From the NCBI GenBank assembly GCA_013399015.1, contig VWZX01006105.1, positions 1,364,001 through 1,428,000 of the forward strand: 64,000 nucleotides of DNA, given 5' to 3'. Positions 38,851 to 51,500 of the stretch are shown here, piece by piece (positions within the stretch are counted from its first letter, which is position 1; every line of letters begins with the position of its first letter). A program made the position numbers and the translations under genes. The stretch is from Galbula dea (Eukaryota; Chordata; Aves; Piciformes; Galbulidae). The notes below the pieces were generated by a model that was not told the DNA's origin, searched no databases, and saw nothing but the letters and a program-made list of their open reading frames with translations.

Positions 38851-39714
38851 AAAGAGCTCCAAACTTTCAGCTTCTGTTGGCATTTCAGGTCCTTTGGTGA
38901 GAGCAGGGACTCCAGCGAAGCTACTTGTAAACATGACTGGAGACCCCATTGCTCCAGTCTTTCCTGTCTAATCAAGTTGATTTCCTGTGTCACTTGAAAG
39001 CACTGGAATGACACAGTGACATCTGGGGTGCATAAAACCCAAGGAAGTCTTAAAAGACCTGGGCATTATTAAATTAAACTATTAAATTTCCCTGGGTATT
39101 AAATGACCATTCTAATTTCAGGTCATGTCTTTGTATTACAATGACATCTTTAGGATTTAGAAAAACTGGGGTGCAGACAATGGACAAATAGTGAGGCACA
39201 GACTGGACAGTAATGCCAGTAAATAAAGTGGGTCCAGACCCATTCACAGATCCTGAGGCCAGTGGTCCACTAGATCACATCTATCCAGCTTAGCTTTCTG
39301 CAGGAGTGTGGCTGCATCCAAACAGCTTAGTGAGACTAGGTCCAAGCTGAGCCTCAAGCCACGGGCTGGGCATTGCCTGACAGTCCAAGATTATCCAGGT
39401 CCAAAACAGGCTAATCACAGCAGCAGCAGGTCAATAGGACTCTGCAGACACTGCAAGAGCTGCAGCATTTGGAAATGCACACAGAGGCTGCAAACAGACT
39501 TTTAGAGTTATCTCTCCTGGGAAAAGTAATTTTCATTGCTGAGGCACAACAGCACCTTCTCACTCACAGTGGCCAGCCCTGGGATCTGCCAGCATGAGGG
39601 ACCTTCTACAGCAGGACTTCCTCTTCTTTCACACTTATTAGTTGTTATGCTCTCATGATTGTGCTCCACAATTAAGCCGCAAACTTTCATGATTACTTCT
39701 TCTATCAAATAGGG

Positions 39715-39850
39715 AATCACTCCTGTTCCTAAATGCAACATGCAGAGTTTAAGTGACTTAAAATTATACAGTAAAGCACAGATAGAAATTACAATTGCAG
39801 TTTGGTCCTACCAGTCGAATGTCCTACTTTTGTAAGACCATCCTCCCTTT
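39715..39850 (+). mobile_element. Ancient MIR/L2-like relic, weak
   Basis: AAGTGACTTAAAATTATACA followed by TTTGGTCCTACCAGTCGAAT and GTCCTAC with GTAAGACCATCCT resembles the last part of the same old SINE/L2 pattern (agtgacttg...ccagtccagtgtcctacc...agaccatcct). Weak on its own. A 17-base A run follows at 39882. Confidence 0.3.
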
Positions 39851-39881
39851 CAGATGCTCAGCATTAACAGGAAGCCAAGGT

Positions 39882-39898
39882 AAAAAAAAAAAAAAAAA
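39882..39898. repeat. Poly-A run, 17 bases
   Basis: An uninterrupted A run about 30 bases after a weak MIR/L2-like relic. No target-site duplication was seen. Confidence 0.9.
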
Positions 39899-42800
39899 GA
39901 GGTTTCCAGTGCTTCTGTGCCCTGCTGCTGCTTGCTCTGCGGGGCAGGAAGCACCATTGTTATTCTGATCTGGGCAATCCCTACACATCTATCTCTGCAG
40001 TGAAAATACATCCAGTATCAGCAGCCACAGCCAAGGACACTGCTTATGAAGATGCCACACTGAAACGGATGTCCAGGATGTTTGTCATCATAAGGGTTGG
40101 GGGGGGTGGAATCTCTGCATCTGGACCAATTCCAGCACAGAGTTTTACAGTCTTCAGCTGCCTGGATCAAAGCTTGCCCCCTTTCCTGGCTCCTGGCTGC
40201 TCTGTAGTTGAGTGTGGCAACATTCTTGCTTGTGTAGGAAAAAACAGAGACACAGAGGAAAGTTCTTCACAACACATCACATGAATGGGAATGCTGCCTC
40301 CATTCCCACCTCCCTCAATTGACTTAAATGACATATAGCAATCAAAAAGATACAAGGGTCCCATCTGCTCCCACAGCCCTAGAAACAGGGAAGTTCTAGG
40401 GACTCAAGGATCAGAAGCAGAATCAGAAAAAAATCCTGTGCACATTGATGATGGCTTTTTGAAGACCACGGTTGGGGTGAGAGGACTGTCACCGACTCCA
40501 GGACTGGATTGTGGGCTTGTGATGCTTCGGGCATTTGAGTTTACACGCATGAAATTTCTGCTGCCTTCCCGTGACGGCTGCATTTTTCCAGTGTGCAAAA
40601 CAAACAGATCCTATCTGAATGAACAGGCCCTTCTGCTAACAGGCTCAATCACAGAGGCAGCCTCATCGACCTTGCGGGGGCTGACCCAATGAGTAAGAAC
40701 TATCCCCATGAGTAAGACCCACAGGACTGGATGGAGCTTGCCTTTTTTTCTTTTTTCAAGTGGGTGCAGGATTGCTAAAGTTGACCTGCAAATCAGGAAA
40801 GAAAGCAAACCTTAAAGGTTACAGTCTTTTGTTTCTTCTAAGGCAAATCCCAGGATACCTGAATCACTCTTCTTTCTCACTGTACTTCCTTGGTCTTTCC
40901 AGGCAGCCTTGAAGTTACAAATTTGAAGTTAACAGCACCCTTGCCTGAAGTGAGAATGTTGTCTGACAATTCAGATGAGCCCCTCCAATTTCCCAAACCT
41001 TATTTGCTCTCTTTGCTTTCCCTGGAGTCTCTCCAGTGTAGTAGTCAACACGCTGAACCCCCTAGCATGTACTTGGAAACAGTCTATTTCAAAAAAATGC
41101 ATGCAGAAGTGTAAACATCTGCATGATGAGAAGGGCCAGAGTGGAGGCTTTGGGCAGGTAGCACTGCTGGCTTTCCCTTGGTCAGACATTCTCCTCCATT
41201 TTCTGAAATGGGTCTGAGCAAAGCTGAGCTCTTGCTAGAGTTCCCTGAATGAATAATTCTTCCTTTATAAATGTTTTTACTAGTCCTATAGCAACTGAGT
41301 AAATGAACTATGTGTGACAAGAAACACAACTGTAACATGTGTCATGTCAGCAGCATCGTTAGCATCTAGCAATGAAGAGCAAAAAAAAGCACCCTTTAAA
41401 TGATGGTTTAGTAGGAAATGGCCCAATATAGGAGTCACTGGAATTTGTCAGTGAAGACACATTTGTATTTTTCCTACTCATCTCTGCATGCTATTCTCAG
41501 ATTTGTTATCTCTAAATATAAGATACTCATAGATAATATGCATCTTGCATATGAGTTATCAGCTCCTGAATGTACACACAATCATTTAATTTCCTGATGT
41601 CTCTGAAACATCTTCTGCTACGCAGACGACACAGGGAAAAAGAGAAGAGAGAAAATATCAGTGGTGACACTGACCTAATAAAAGGTTTGCTGCAGCCTGT
41701 CTGTTTACAGGGGATTACTATACTGTGCTGATTAAAGAGATTATGATTATCTCTCTATAAGAGATTTATCTGCTGTGATTGTGTACATAAATACATCACT
41801 GCAAGTAGCTGGAGGAAAAGCTATAGTCTAATAACACCAGATCCAAGCCTAAAGTATTTGGGATGAGTAACAGAAAATCTCTTAGAAAGCAAAGAATGTC
41901 TAACCAGATGCCACTAAATCTTGGCTAGGTAGTATTTCATCTGACGAAGCAAATGCCCAATCCCCATCTGGCAAGAACTGGCAAAGCTCCAGTGACCAGC
42001 TGAAGAGCTGGCCTATATCCAACAGAAATCTCATCTTTCCCTTCTGCTTCCAAAATAACCCAGGCAGAAAGTCAGGGAACCTTGCAAAGGGTCAGAAGTG
42101 AGCTAACGGCTGTCAGGGGTTGAGATGGTTTGCCATAAATCACCTTTCAGCCTTTCAGAGGCTCCTTGGACTTGTAATGATGCATTATGCAGTGTACACA
42201 ACATGGTTACAGTAGGTCATATCAAATCTATAATGATGTAAACATGAAGCAGGGAGAAGGTCCAGACCCATAACTTTAAACAACATTATTAGTTTATGTA
42301 TTATTTCAGCTTTAAAAAATCCCCATTAATTGAAGATTAAAGGTCACACAAAAGTGATGTCAAGCTCACCTCCAAATAAAAATCTCTAGAGATCAGTTTG
42401 CAGCATTGCCGACCACACAGTCAGGGAAGGGCTACCCCGGGCGATGCAGGCGCAGGGAGCCTGAGTAGACACTTCAGCAGTGGCTGTGTTGTTCTACAGC
42501 TCTGAGATGCAAGTCCCTTCTGCAAAGCTTTCCCTGTAGGCAGGATGCTTTGCCTGGTTGATTGGTACTTTTGGAGTCGCTGGGGGATGGAACTGTTTAA
42601 ACTGGGGTGTTGCAAAACCTGGGACTGCAGAGCAGATCAGTGACAGCCACTTGTTTGTGATCATCTCTGCTGGCACGACTACGTGGGAAAAGGCCTCTCT
42701 TAATTCCAGTCTCTGGCAGAGCATCTCTAACAAATTTTGCTGCAGTGGTTTAAGGCATCCCCTTTATCTTGTAGTGCATTCAGACAGATGGGACTCACAA

Positions 42801-45080
42801 CTGCACTCAACTACTCAGCTCATGGCACAGGGAATTAGCCTATTCACCACACAGACGCTGAGGCCAGCTGAAGGCACCAGCACCACTGTGCCACCACATC
42901 ATCTCATCCACTGCCTGGGCCAGCATGACAGTTCAGGGGATAATGAGAGGGAGGGCAAAACTGAAAAGCAATTCAGTGACAAAATCACCTAGCCAAGAGC
43001 TACAGCACACACCTCTTGCTCTTTGAGGATTGATAACATGGTATTGTTAGTACCCATGGCTCCTTGAAACTCCTACTCAGGAGAGCTTACCTGCAATGGA
43101 GGTCAGGGACAGCCCATAAAAGCAGCAGCCACATTCATTACGAAAGAGGAAGAGCATCCAGAGAAAATGCCAATGAGCATCTTCTGTGCAGCAGTCCAGA
43201 GGCTACTTCACACCACAGAAGAAGTAGAAAGATGGATCCTAGGGTTTCACAGCTGCTAGGCTTTACTCCCACACTTAGTATCTCTTATCTTTAACACCTC
43301 TCATTTCTCGGTAGCCCTATCCAACAGCTACAGAGAGGCTCCTCTTAGGGTATGAATCCTGCTGGCAGGAGTGGTGCTGCTCCAGCCTTGACCTAAGCAC
43401 TGGGATACAAGTCAGACGAGGTGGTTTCAGATGTAGTCCTCTCTTCATAGTTGATTTGCCTGTCTGCTTGTGCTAACTGGTGGCAAATCTCAAACTTAGG
43501 TGACCTATACCAGAGGGAATTAATGCTCACCTTTCCCTCTCCAGACTCATTTCTGCAGCTCATGCTTTGAACTTCTGGGTTCCTGCAGCAGAGCCCCATG
43601 TTAAATCCAGTTTCCGCCTCCTTTCATGCTTGTTTCCAGTTACAAGGAGTATGAGCAGGAGGTGAGGTGTCCCAAGACAGGCTAGTACGACCAGGGATCC
43701 AACAGCCATGTGTTGGCAGCTTCCTGATCCCCTGCCCTGTCCAAGCTCCTGGGGTGAGCTGAGGCAGAGCTGAGCTGGCAGGTTCTGCCTCAGACCTTCT
43801 TCTTCATCAGAGCCTTGAGTTAGAGGGTCAAGGTAGAGGCCTCCAGACTGATCATTGGCCTCATTGTGCCTTGTAGATGGTTGCTGAGTTCAGATTTGAA
43901 GGTTATCAAGTTTCTTTGCCAGAGCTAGGAGTTAAAAGGGTAGATGTATTCTCTGGGATGTTTTCTATGATTGCCTTTATCTGATACATTAATGAAATGT
44001 ATTATTTTCTATCTCCTTAACTCTTTCCACCTTCCACGTTCAGAGCTGCTCAGTTCTGCAATGTGGTAACTCCTCGCTGGGGTCATGTAAATCTGCTGAT
44101 CAGAAGACTGAACTGCACCACTTCCTTTTCCTTTTGGTTGCACTGATAGAGAACAAATCAACACCTGCTATCAAGCCTTGTGATAAAAGGAGACCCTTGC
44201 AAAAAGAGTCTCTAACACTGAATCCAAAATTTTATTTGAATAAGAAAAAACAAATTATTAACACTATTCTGCCTCTCTCCATGCTTCTGTTGGGGACATA
44301 TCTAAATTACTCCCATCTGCCACCAGGCTGCAAATTTAAAAGCAGCAGTAATCCATAGATCCTTGCAACTATGATTAATTCTATCTGGGAAGGAAGAAAA
44401 ACCTCAGAATTCAATGAAGTTGCCACATACAAAAGAGATGTTGCCTAACAGTGGCCTGCTTTTATTTTATTAGAACTATAACACTGAAATTAGTTGCTAA
44501 TGTTTTGAGGTCTGCCTTTGATCCTAATAATATATGTGGTGAGAATTGGACAAATCTGTAATTGTCTCCAGCTGGAGAAAAAGCAGTTCAGGGAGAAGCC
44601 ATTTCAGGATCCTCTTTAGTTGCTTAAGTAAATCCTAGGATTAGGGACATGCAAATTCTAATGGAAAAGGGAATAGAGGAGGGGCTTGCAGAGTTGAACA
44701 GAAAAACAAATACAAATTATTTTAAGTGGGCTAGAAACTTTAATTGCTTCACTTTAATTACTTCCAAGAAAATGGAAAACTCACTTTTGGCCTGCTCTGT
44801 CTGCAGTTACAGCCAATGGCTGAGTTCACAGCTGCAGATGACAAAACTATCCAAAAGGTTTATCAGAGTTAGTACAGAGAGGGAAGAGAGACACAACAGA
44901 CAATTGGCTTTGCAGGTCTCCTCTGCTATGTGAGAGCAGGTCTGTGGACAGAGATCTCCCTCTGAGTGGTGTCTGTCAGTTACTTCCACACACCAGTATG
45001 AGTGGAGTTATCCCAACCTCACCCGATGGATATGTCCTAGGATCTGCAAAATATTTAAATTAATTTTAAAAAAATTCAAA

Positions 45081-45384
45081 TGTTGCCCTTCCAACATGTA
45101 TCAGGGTGGCTGAAGTCCCCCATGAGAATCAGGGCACGTGATTCTGACGCTACTTTCAGCTGTCTGTAGAAGTCCTCATCTACTTCCTCTCCTGATCAGG
45201 TTGCCTGTAGTAAACACCCACTACAGTGTCATGCATATCAGCCTGCCCTTTAATTCTTACCCATAAGCTTTCAACCCATTCTTCATCCACTCCTAGGCAG
45301 AGCTCCACTTGTTCCCTCACATAAAAAAGCAACTCCACCACCTTGCCTTGCTGGTGTCTTTCCTAAAAAGAATGTAGCCATAGT
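45081..45384 (-). mobile_element. CR1 LINE endonuclease-domain fragment
   Basis: Read on the minus strand, this segment encodes the CR1 APE-type endonuclease region in order: GGVAL-like start, REQVELCLGVDEEWVESLWV, RIKGQADMHD, VVGVYYRQPDQE, then EVDEDFYRQLKVASESRALI and LMGDFSHPDTCWKGN. A one-base loss near 45190 shifts the frame between the PDQE and EVDE parts, and an in-frame stop results. The conserved Asn after GDF is Ser (codon at 45109-45111). Neither the reverse transcriptase nor a CR1 3' end adjoins it, which is unusual because CR1 copies are normally 5'-truncated and keep their 3' end. Confidence 0.82.
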
Positions 45385-46005
45385 ATTTGTGCATTTAATG
45401 AATGCAAATAACATAAAAAAATAAACAGATGAAAGAAACACATTCCCTAATCACTTCAGAGGTTGTCAGCAACAGTTAAATCAAGATGTAAATATTTTCA
45501 TTTGTTTCAAAAGCATTAGGGAAGGATTTTAATCCATAGGAAAAGGAGAGGGCTTGTCGAGGTGGAACACGTTTATGGACTGCAGGGAGATGTTTGCAAC
45601 TATTACTTGTAGAACATGCCTTCATGGAACCACACTGAAGTGCTTTACTTGTGGTTCAGACTGGGTGTTATTCATACTTTATATGTGGTAGACACTGTGA
45701 GGTTGACTTGGGCAGGAGCCAAACACTTCTGACTGCTCAGCCTCATAACGTGCATGATACGGCCATAGAAGGCATCTTCAGGTTTCTTCATAACAGCTAG
45801 TCAGAACCCAGAAGCTGTTTTGTCTCTGAGAAGGGATTTTCAGGCTTGGGTATTTGTGGTTAGATGCAGCTCCAGTCTCCAGGACTGAGTCTCTAGGACT
45901 GATGAGCCACAGCAAAAGTTAGAGGTTCAGCTATCTTCCTGGCAACACTACTTGTCTGTTAGTAATAGTCAGTCAGTCCCTGGGAAAAAACAGGCTGTAG
46001 CTCAT

Positions 46006-46260
46006 TGTGTTGGGTTTGTTCCTGGAGGGTTTTGGTAGCATGGGAGGGGGCTACTGGCACAGCTCCTGCAAGAAGCTTCAAGAAGCATCCTGGCTCGAAG
46101 TTGGACCCACCTCTTGCCAAGGCCAAGCCAACCAGTGCCTCTGCAATAACACATTTAAGAGGAGACAATCTATTGGGCAACTTCTTGTTGTATTTTCTCC
46201 TCATCTCACTGGAAGGGGGATAGGAGAGAGTGAGCAGCTATGCAGGCTCAAACCATGACA
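46006..46260 (+). mobile_element. Probable solo LTR of an avian endogenous retrovirus (ERVL-like)
   Basis: The segment runs from TGTGTTGGGTTTG to AACCATGACA, so it has TG...CA ends. Internal blocks GGGTTTTGGTAGCATGGGAG, GGACCCACCTCTTGCCAAGG, CCAAGCCAACCAGTGCCTCT and AATAACACATTTAAGAGG follow the order I recall for a common avian LTR, where the last block is the TATA-like promoter area. Flanking five-base sequences (CTCAT and CTAAG) are not identical, so no target duplication is proven. No retroviral gene is adjacent, hence a solo LTR. The copy is diverged and the family name is uncertain. Confidence 0.55.
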
Positions 46261-47799
46261 CTAAGATAAATCTTCAGACATCTGTAGAGGATGCAAGGGA
46301 ATATGCACTAATTCACTGTTTACTTATACCTTTTCTTGCACACCAGCTTTCAAATGCCAGCTCTTGCATTGTTCTTTGAGTTCCTTGGAAGCTCAATTTA
46401 TCTCTATATCTGCAAGTATGTAATTAATTTTTTTTCATAATGTGTTTGCTCTTCAAGTCTATTGCTGTCCATTTTCTATGCTTTCTACAGTAATTGGTTT
46501 TGTTGGGGGAGAGGGAGCAGGAAGGAGACTCAGTGGTAACTTCTCCACAGCATCACCTTGAAGAACACGCACTCTGAAATGCATGAGTATAAGCATCTGC
46601 TGCAGCTGCCCTCCCTACCTCGACATCACTCTCCATGCAACAAAAAGTGTCCTGCAGTTTAGCTCACAGTTTAAAACCACAATCATAACAAAAGGAGAAA
46701 CTAAAAGCACTGTGCATAGATAAGACTGCTATGTGTCCTGTAAGCCCATTCCTATTCTACCCTTTTTCCAGTGGAAAGCTCATGGGCCAGATGGGTTGTG
46801 AAACTGCTCCTTAGATGCTTTATCTGGATATTCAGCACTTCTGCTGCGATGTTTTAACAACAGTTCATACTTACAGGCTCAGTGGTTGCAATTCCCCTCA
46901 GGGCTTGAGGCAACCTCATTCTGCCACTTGCACTCCTCCATAGGCAGGCTGCCAGCAGCAGAACAGACTGACACGATGCTGGCTCCAGCGGCTACAGGCC
47001 TGACTTATGGCTTAGCCCAGCCTTTGAGTCACATCCTGGCATGTCTGCTCTGGTGCACTTCAGCGGTGTAACTCACCCTCAGCCTCCATGGTGACTGCAA
47101 TGGTGGGAAGATTACATGCAGATTCTGCCCTTGTTTCAGCCTTTCTTTCCCTTTAGCACCCAGGACCCCCTTCTGTCACATCCTGATGACAGCCCAGAGG
47201 CTGGAAGTGAAGAAGGCACTTTCACTTGCCATTTCCACCAAACTGCAGGAAACAGGCTCAAAGTGATGTTTGGAAGTCCCTGAGTCTTACTCCATTTTTA
47301 AGCCAGATAAGATCCATCTACTACATCAGAGAGGTTTGGCTAATCTGCTCTTAAGCTCCTGTGATGGAAATCTCAAAGCCTTAAGCATGCTTACAGCAAC
47401 ATACACATACAGGCAGACCAAAGTTACCTGCTCTGTTGCAGACACAAGGGATTGTATAAGGAACAGGACAAGTAGAGAATGATCTTGTTCTCAGTATGTG
47501 CTTCCCAGCTTCAGGCAATCATTTATTTAAGGATTTCTTGAGCTGGAAATGGCATCCAGGTTCTCAAGTACAGTAAATCTCAGCAGATTTATCACTTGTG
47601 AGCATATCTTACCCCTTCTAGAACACATACCTATGTTTGGTCTTCTAATAGTCTAATAACTAGCTTCACAGTGTGTCTATAGATAATATACACAAATATT
47701 CTGTATGTTTGTCTCAAAGCTGCTACCTGACAATTTCATTTGATGGCACTTGGATCTTGCACTATGAAGAATATTTAATAGTAGGTTTTTTAACCTTTC
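46261..47799. other. Intergenic, nothing recognised
   Basis: Unique-looking sequence between the LTR and the old CR1. The ORFs are all under 95 codons and look like chance. Confidence 0.55.
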
Positions 47800-48545
47800 T
47801 CTATACACAATTCCAGCTATTTTATAGGCTTTTATCATATGTCTGCTCAGCTGTCTTTATTTCCAAGCTGAAAAGTCCCACACTACTGAATCTTCATCTA
47901 CAAGGAAACACTTCATGTCTGTTATCAAAAATGCTATTCCTTTTTAGTGTATAGTTACACCACACCCTTTCTTAAAAAGAGGTGAGCAGAACTAAACACC
48001 CACAGTACAGGAGCACTGGAGGTTTATGTTGAGCACAGATATTTATTAATATTTTTTTCTCTTCTTCTCCATCTTTTCCAATAATATTTGATTATTGCTG
48101 AACACTGAATTGATGTTTTCAGAGAACTTTCTCCAGTGACAAGATCTTTCCTGAATACCAGTAATGAGCTGAGAGCTCACTGGTGTGTCCCTGCAGCTGA
48201 CTGGATTTTCCTGCCTGTCTCCATTACTTAGTGCAGCTGACATGCCACTGCCATGTTGCAGCATGCCACAGTGACAGCTGTCACTTTGTTTTCTACCTAG
48301 GTTCACCGAATTCTTCTACAGCTCTTTGCAGCCTTTATGTTTTTATTTTCCTGGGTGATGATTTATCTTTCCAAATCCCTTAGAAATACATGGAAGAGCA
48401 CAGGGCTCCACACAGGTCCCTAAGAACACCCACCACTACCCTTCTGTTAGGGAAACTGCCTGTTTACTGTCGCCTTTTCTTTCCTATCTAGAACAACTTA
48501 TGAACTCACAGGAATGCCTGTCCTATCCTAATGAGAACTGACAGA
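47800..48545 (-). mobile_element. Ancient CR1 LINE fragment (reptile-type), antisense
   Basis: Blocks along the plus strand match the reverse complement of old sauropsid CR1 pol: CTTTTATCATATGTCTGCTC, a CCAAGCTGAAAAGTCCCAC block, AAAAAGAGGTGAGCAGAACT, ATATTTATTAATATTTTTTT, GTTTTCAGAGAACTTTCTCC with AGATCTTTCCTGAA, GGGCTCCACACAGGTCCCTA, and TTTCTTTCCTATCTAGAACA. Spacing is about that of the element, and divergence is high. Reading frames are destroyed. Both boundaries are estimates. Confidence 0.6.
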
Positions 48546-51500
48546 AACTAAACCTATTTTCCAAGCAAAAGACAAAATATATTACTAGCAGTAATAGAAA
48601 GGGAAGTGCACCAAATAGCGGGCATGTCTGCAGATATCCCAAACATGGGACAGCTTCTGCACAAGGAATGACTGAATAGTTCAGGACTTTAGTCTGGAGA
48701 AGAGATGTCTTAAAAGTGTCATCAAGGAAGCCTACAATACCAAGAATGTTGTCACAAAGGGGACAAAAAGGGAACAGCTGTCTCAGTGGTCCTCAAAGCC
48801 AAGAACTGAAATGAAGCTCAAGCAAAACCATGGAGCCAGGCACAGCACTAGCACTAGGAAGTCTCACCATGCAGTAGCAGTAGATGCTGTGGATGCTAAA
48901 ATCTGCAGGCTTCAAGGAGAAATTGGAGGAGTACACAGAAGCTGAGGTACCAAGGACACAGAAACCATATCTAGCTAAGGCAGTCACCGAACTAAACAAT
49001 GCTGACAGCTAGGTAGAAGCTAGGTAGAAGCTGCTACTGTAGAAACAAGCAACACATTGCCAAGTAGACATGGGCTATAGTTTAATGAGAGAAGTATAAA
49101 CTCCTCTGATGCTGCATATGTTCATAGGATTTTTGTCTCTCCCCAGTGACTGACAGTTTGCAATCCCATTGCTCTTGTCTAATCCTATAACCAAATAAAT
49201 AACCTGTGCAGCCACCTACAGGTACTGAACATGTTCTCCAGGGAAAAATTTTAAGCCATCTACATATAAAACCCAACAAAAATGGCATTTAAGACCCAAA
49301 CTGTTCCTGATTTGCTATACATATCTTTGAGAGCAGGATCCATAGTTTCCAGGGCACAAATTACACAAAAGTAGACTGCTGATCTCTCTTAGCTCATTAG
49401 GAGTAAAACAGAAGGAGGAAAAAAACCCCAAAACAGTGAATTGTTTTGTTTATTTCTATCTATTTTTTAGAGATTCTTTTTCCTATCAAATTGTATCTTC
49501 TCAGAGAAAAGGGTGTTTTTGGTTTAAATCCTTAGCAACAGCAACTGGGGCACAGAGATGTTTTGACAAATACTGTCTCTAATTACGTCACTAATTTCAG
49601 AGCAGGGAATGCACCTTTTTTTCCCCTGCCTTCCGTGTAAGGCAGAACACATTTGCATTTAACCACCTTTCTGGTGTATGATGTGCCATACTGTCAGGAA
49701 ATCAAAGCAAAGATGTAAAAGGTACGTCCATCAGAGCAGACCAAAACTTCAGTTCCCTCTCACACCAGTTAAGACAGTGATCTGACAGAACTACTCAGTG
49801 CATTCAGAAACTTTCACCTTGCTCTTCTGAGACATGGTCCATGTTTCATCCCTTCTGATTTTGGGACCCACCGCAGCACATACATTGGAAAAATGGGTAC
49901 GAAGTGAGGGAGCTGCATAACTCTTACAGATCTTCCAGTGTTTTCCTGCATTCACTTCAGGAAATTTGGCAACCAGGAACTGGATCTGTGCTTTGCATAG
50001 AGCAGATCTGACACACCAAGGAGGACACCCTGCTAAAATTGTGCATGACCCATCTTGGCCTCTGCAGCAGAGCAGGAATCGCAGACTGCTCTGCACAGCC
50101 ACCACTGAGGGATGGCAGCAGCTGTTGGAACTAGTGAACTCACCACACCTAAAGAGCTGTTTTCCCTTACCCCCAGTACAACGTACTCATTCCCCTCAAC
50201 TGCACCCACCAGAACAACCCAAACCAACAGGCAACCAGTAAGCCAGATGGTACCTTGCAATTGTCACAGTAACCATGCAGTCGACATCATCTCAACACAG
50301 GAAAAGTTCCTTTGATGTCAGTGAGAGCATAGCTTGCATGAAAGCAGCAGGATAAACTCAGCTGTTTTGGAGGCTGTGTAGGTGGAAAAGACAAGACCTG
50401 CAGGTAGAATAAAAGGCCAAAGAAAATGAATTGAGAAATTACTCAGTAACAGTTCAAAGCCCTGCATGTGGGATGAAAGCTGGCTTATGCTTAATAAATC
50501 TAAGAAATGATTCAATAATAGTTCATCCTGTCCAATGTGTTCCCTGTAATTAATGTAAGCACCACCCATAAGAGCCAATACAAATTAAGTACCGGTCGTT
50601 AAAGTTAACTCTCTACCTTTGGACTGCTTTACTTGTGGACCAAAGTAAGAACTTCCAGTGAAGAGAAAAGTAAGTTTCTCAACAATCACATGCTAGTCAA
50701 CTCAAGCTATAGATGTATCGTTGAGGGGTCTGGAGCATGGTCACCACAGCTAGCTCTCATGGTATAATTGCTTCTCTGGCAAAACCACAAGAAATCCCAT
50801 TGACACAACAGAAATTCTGTCTTTCAGTGCTGGAAATCCACATGCAAAAGGATGTTCAAAGAAAGCTGTTAGAGAAGCTTTCAAATTTATTATTCTGGGG
50901 CATTTGCATCAGATGCTTTGAGAGACCAATACTGAAATGCGTCAGAATTGTTATTGTCTCTTGTTTATACTATCCTTCTGCCTTAGGGCTCAGTCCTCCT
51001 TTCTCCAAACCCAGTGGTCAGCTTTTCTCTACTTTCAGAGACTCTTAATATTTATGGAAGAAAATAAAATCTACTATGGACAGTTTTGGCTCTACTAATT
51101 TTCAGCTTGGTGGTGAGGAAAATTGCCCAAGCCTCAGGTACCCCTCTGAAACACCAAATATTTTTCTAGACACATTGGCCTCAAAATGTACTGACATACC
51201 AAAGACTTTCAAGAAAGACCAGGAGCATTGCTCAGAGAATGCATGGTAGAGGGAAGGCTAGAAGCATGGCTGTTACTAAGCTTTTTGGACAGCCTTGCAC
51301 TGAAGACTTCTGATCTGCAGTCATAGCAGGGATAGGCCTGTCTTCTTAGATACAAGCACCTTTGAACTCTGAGCAAGACTTGAGGCCTGTCTGAACTCCT
51401 GTCTTAGCCAAGGGGCAGAAATTTTGGCCTACAGGTATTACAGAATCCAGTAGAAACTCCTTGGCTGTATGAGTACCTTACACAATGACAGACTCTTAAG

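Larger units (their letters stand above)
36975..45080. other. Intergenic, no gene recognised
   Basis: Holds two weak MIR/L2-like relics (38765-38850, 39715-39850), a poly-A run, an inverted-repeat cluster at 41736-41765, and candidate conserved blocks at 42120-42390 and 44380-44780. The longest ORF is 144 codons (42558-42992) and is not recognised. Confidence 0.6.

Noticed and set aside
46005..46258. Two overlapping plus-strand ORFs of 72 and 83 codons
   Set aside because: They lie within the probable solo LTR, which is non-coding.
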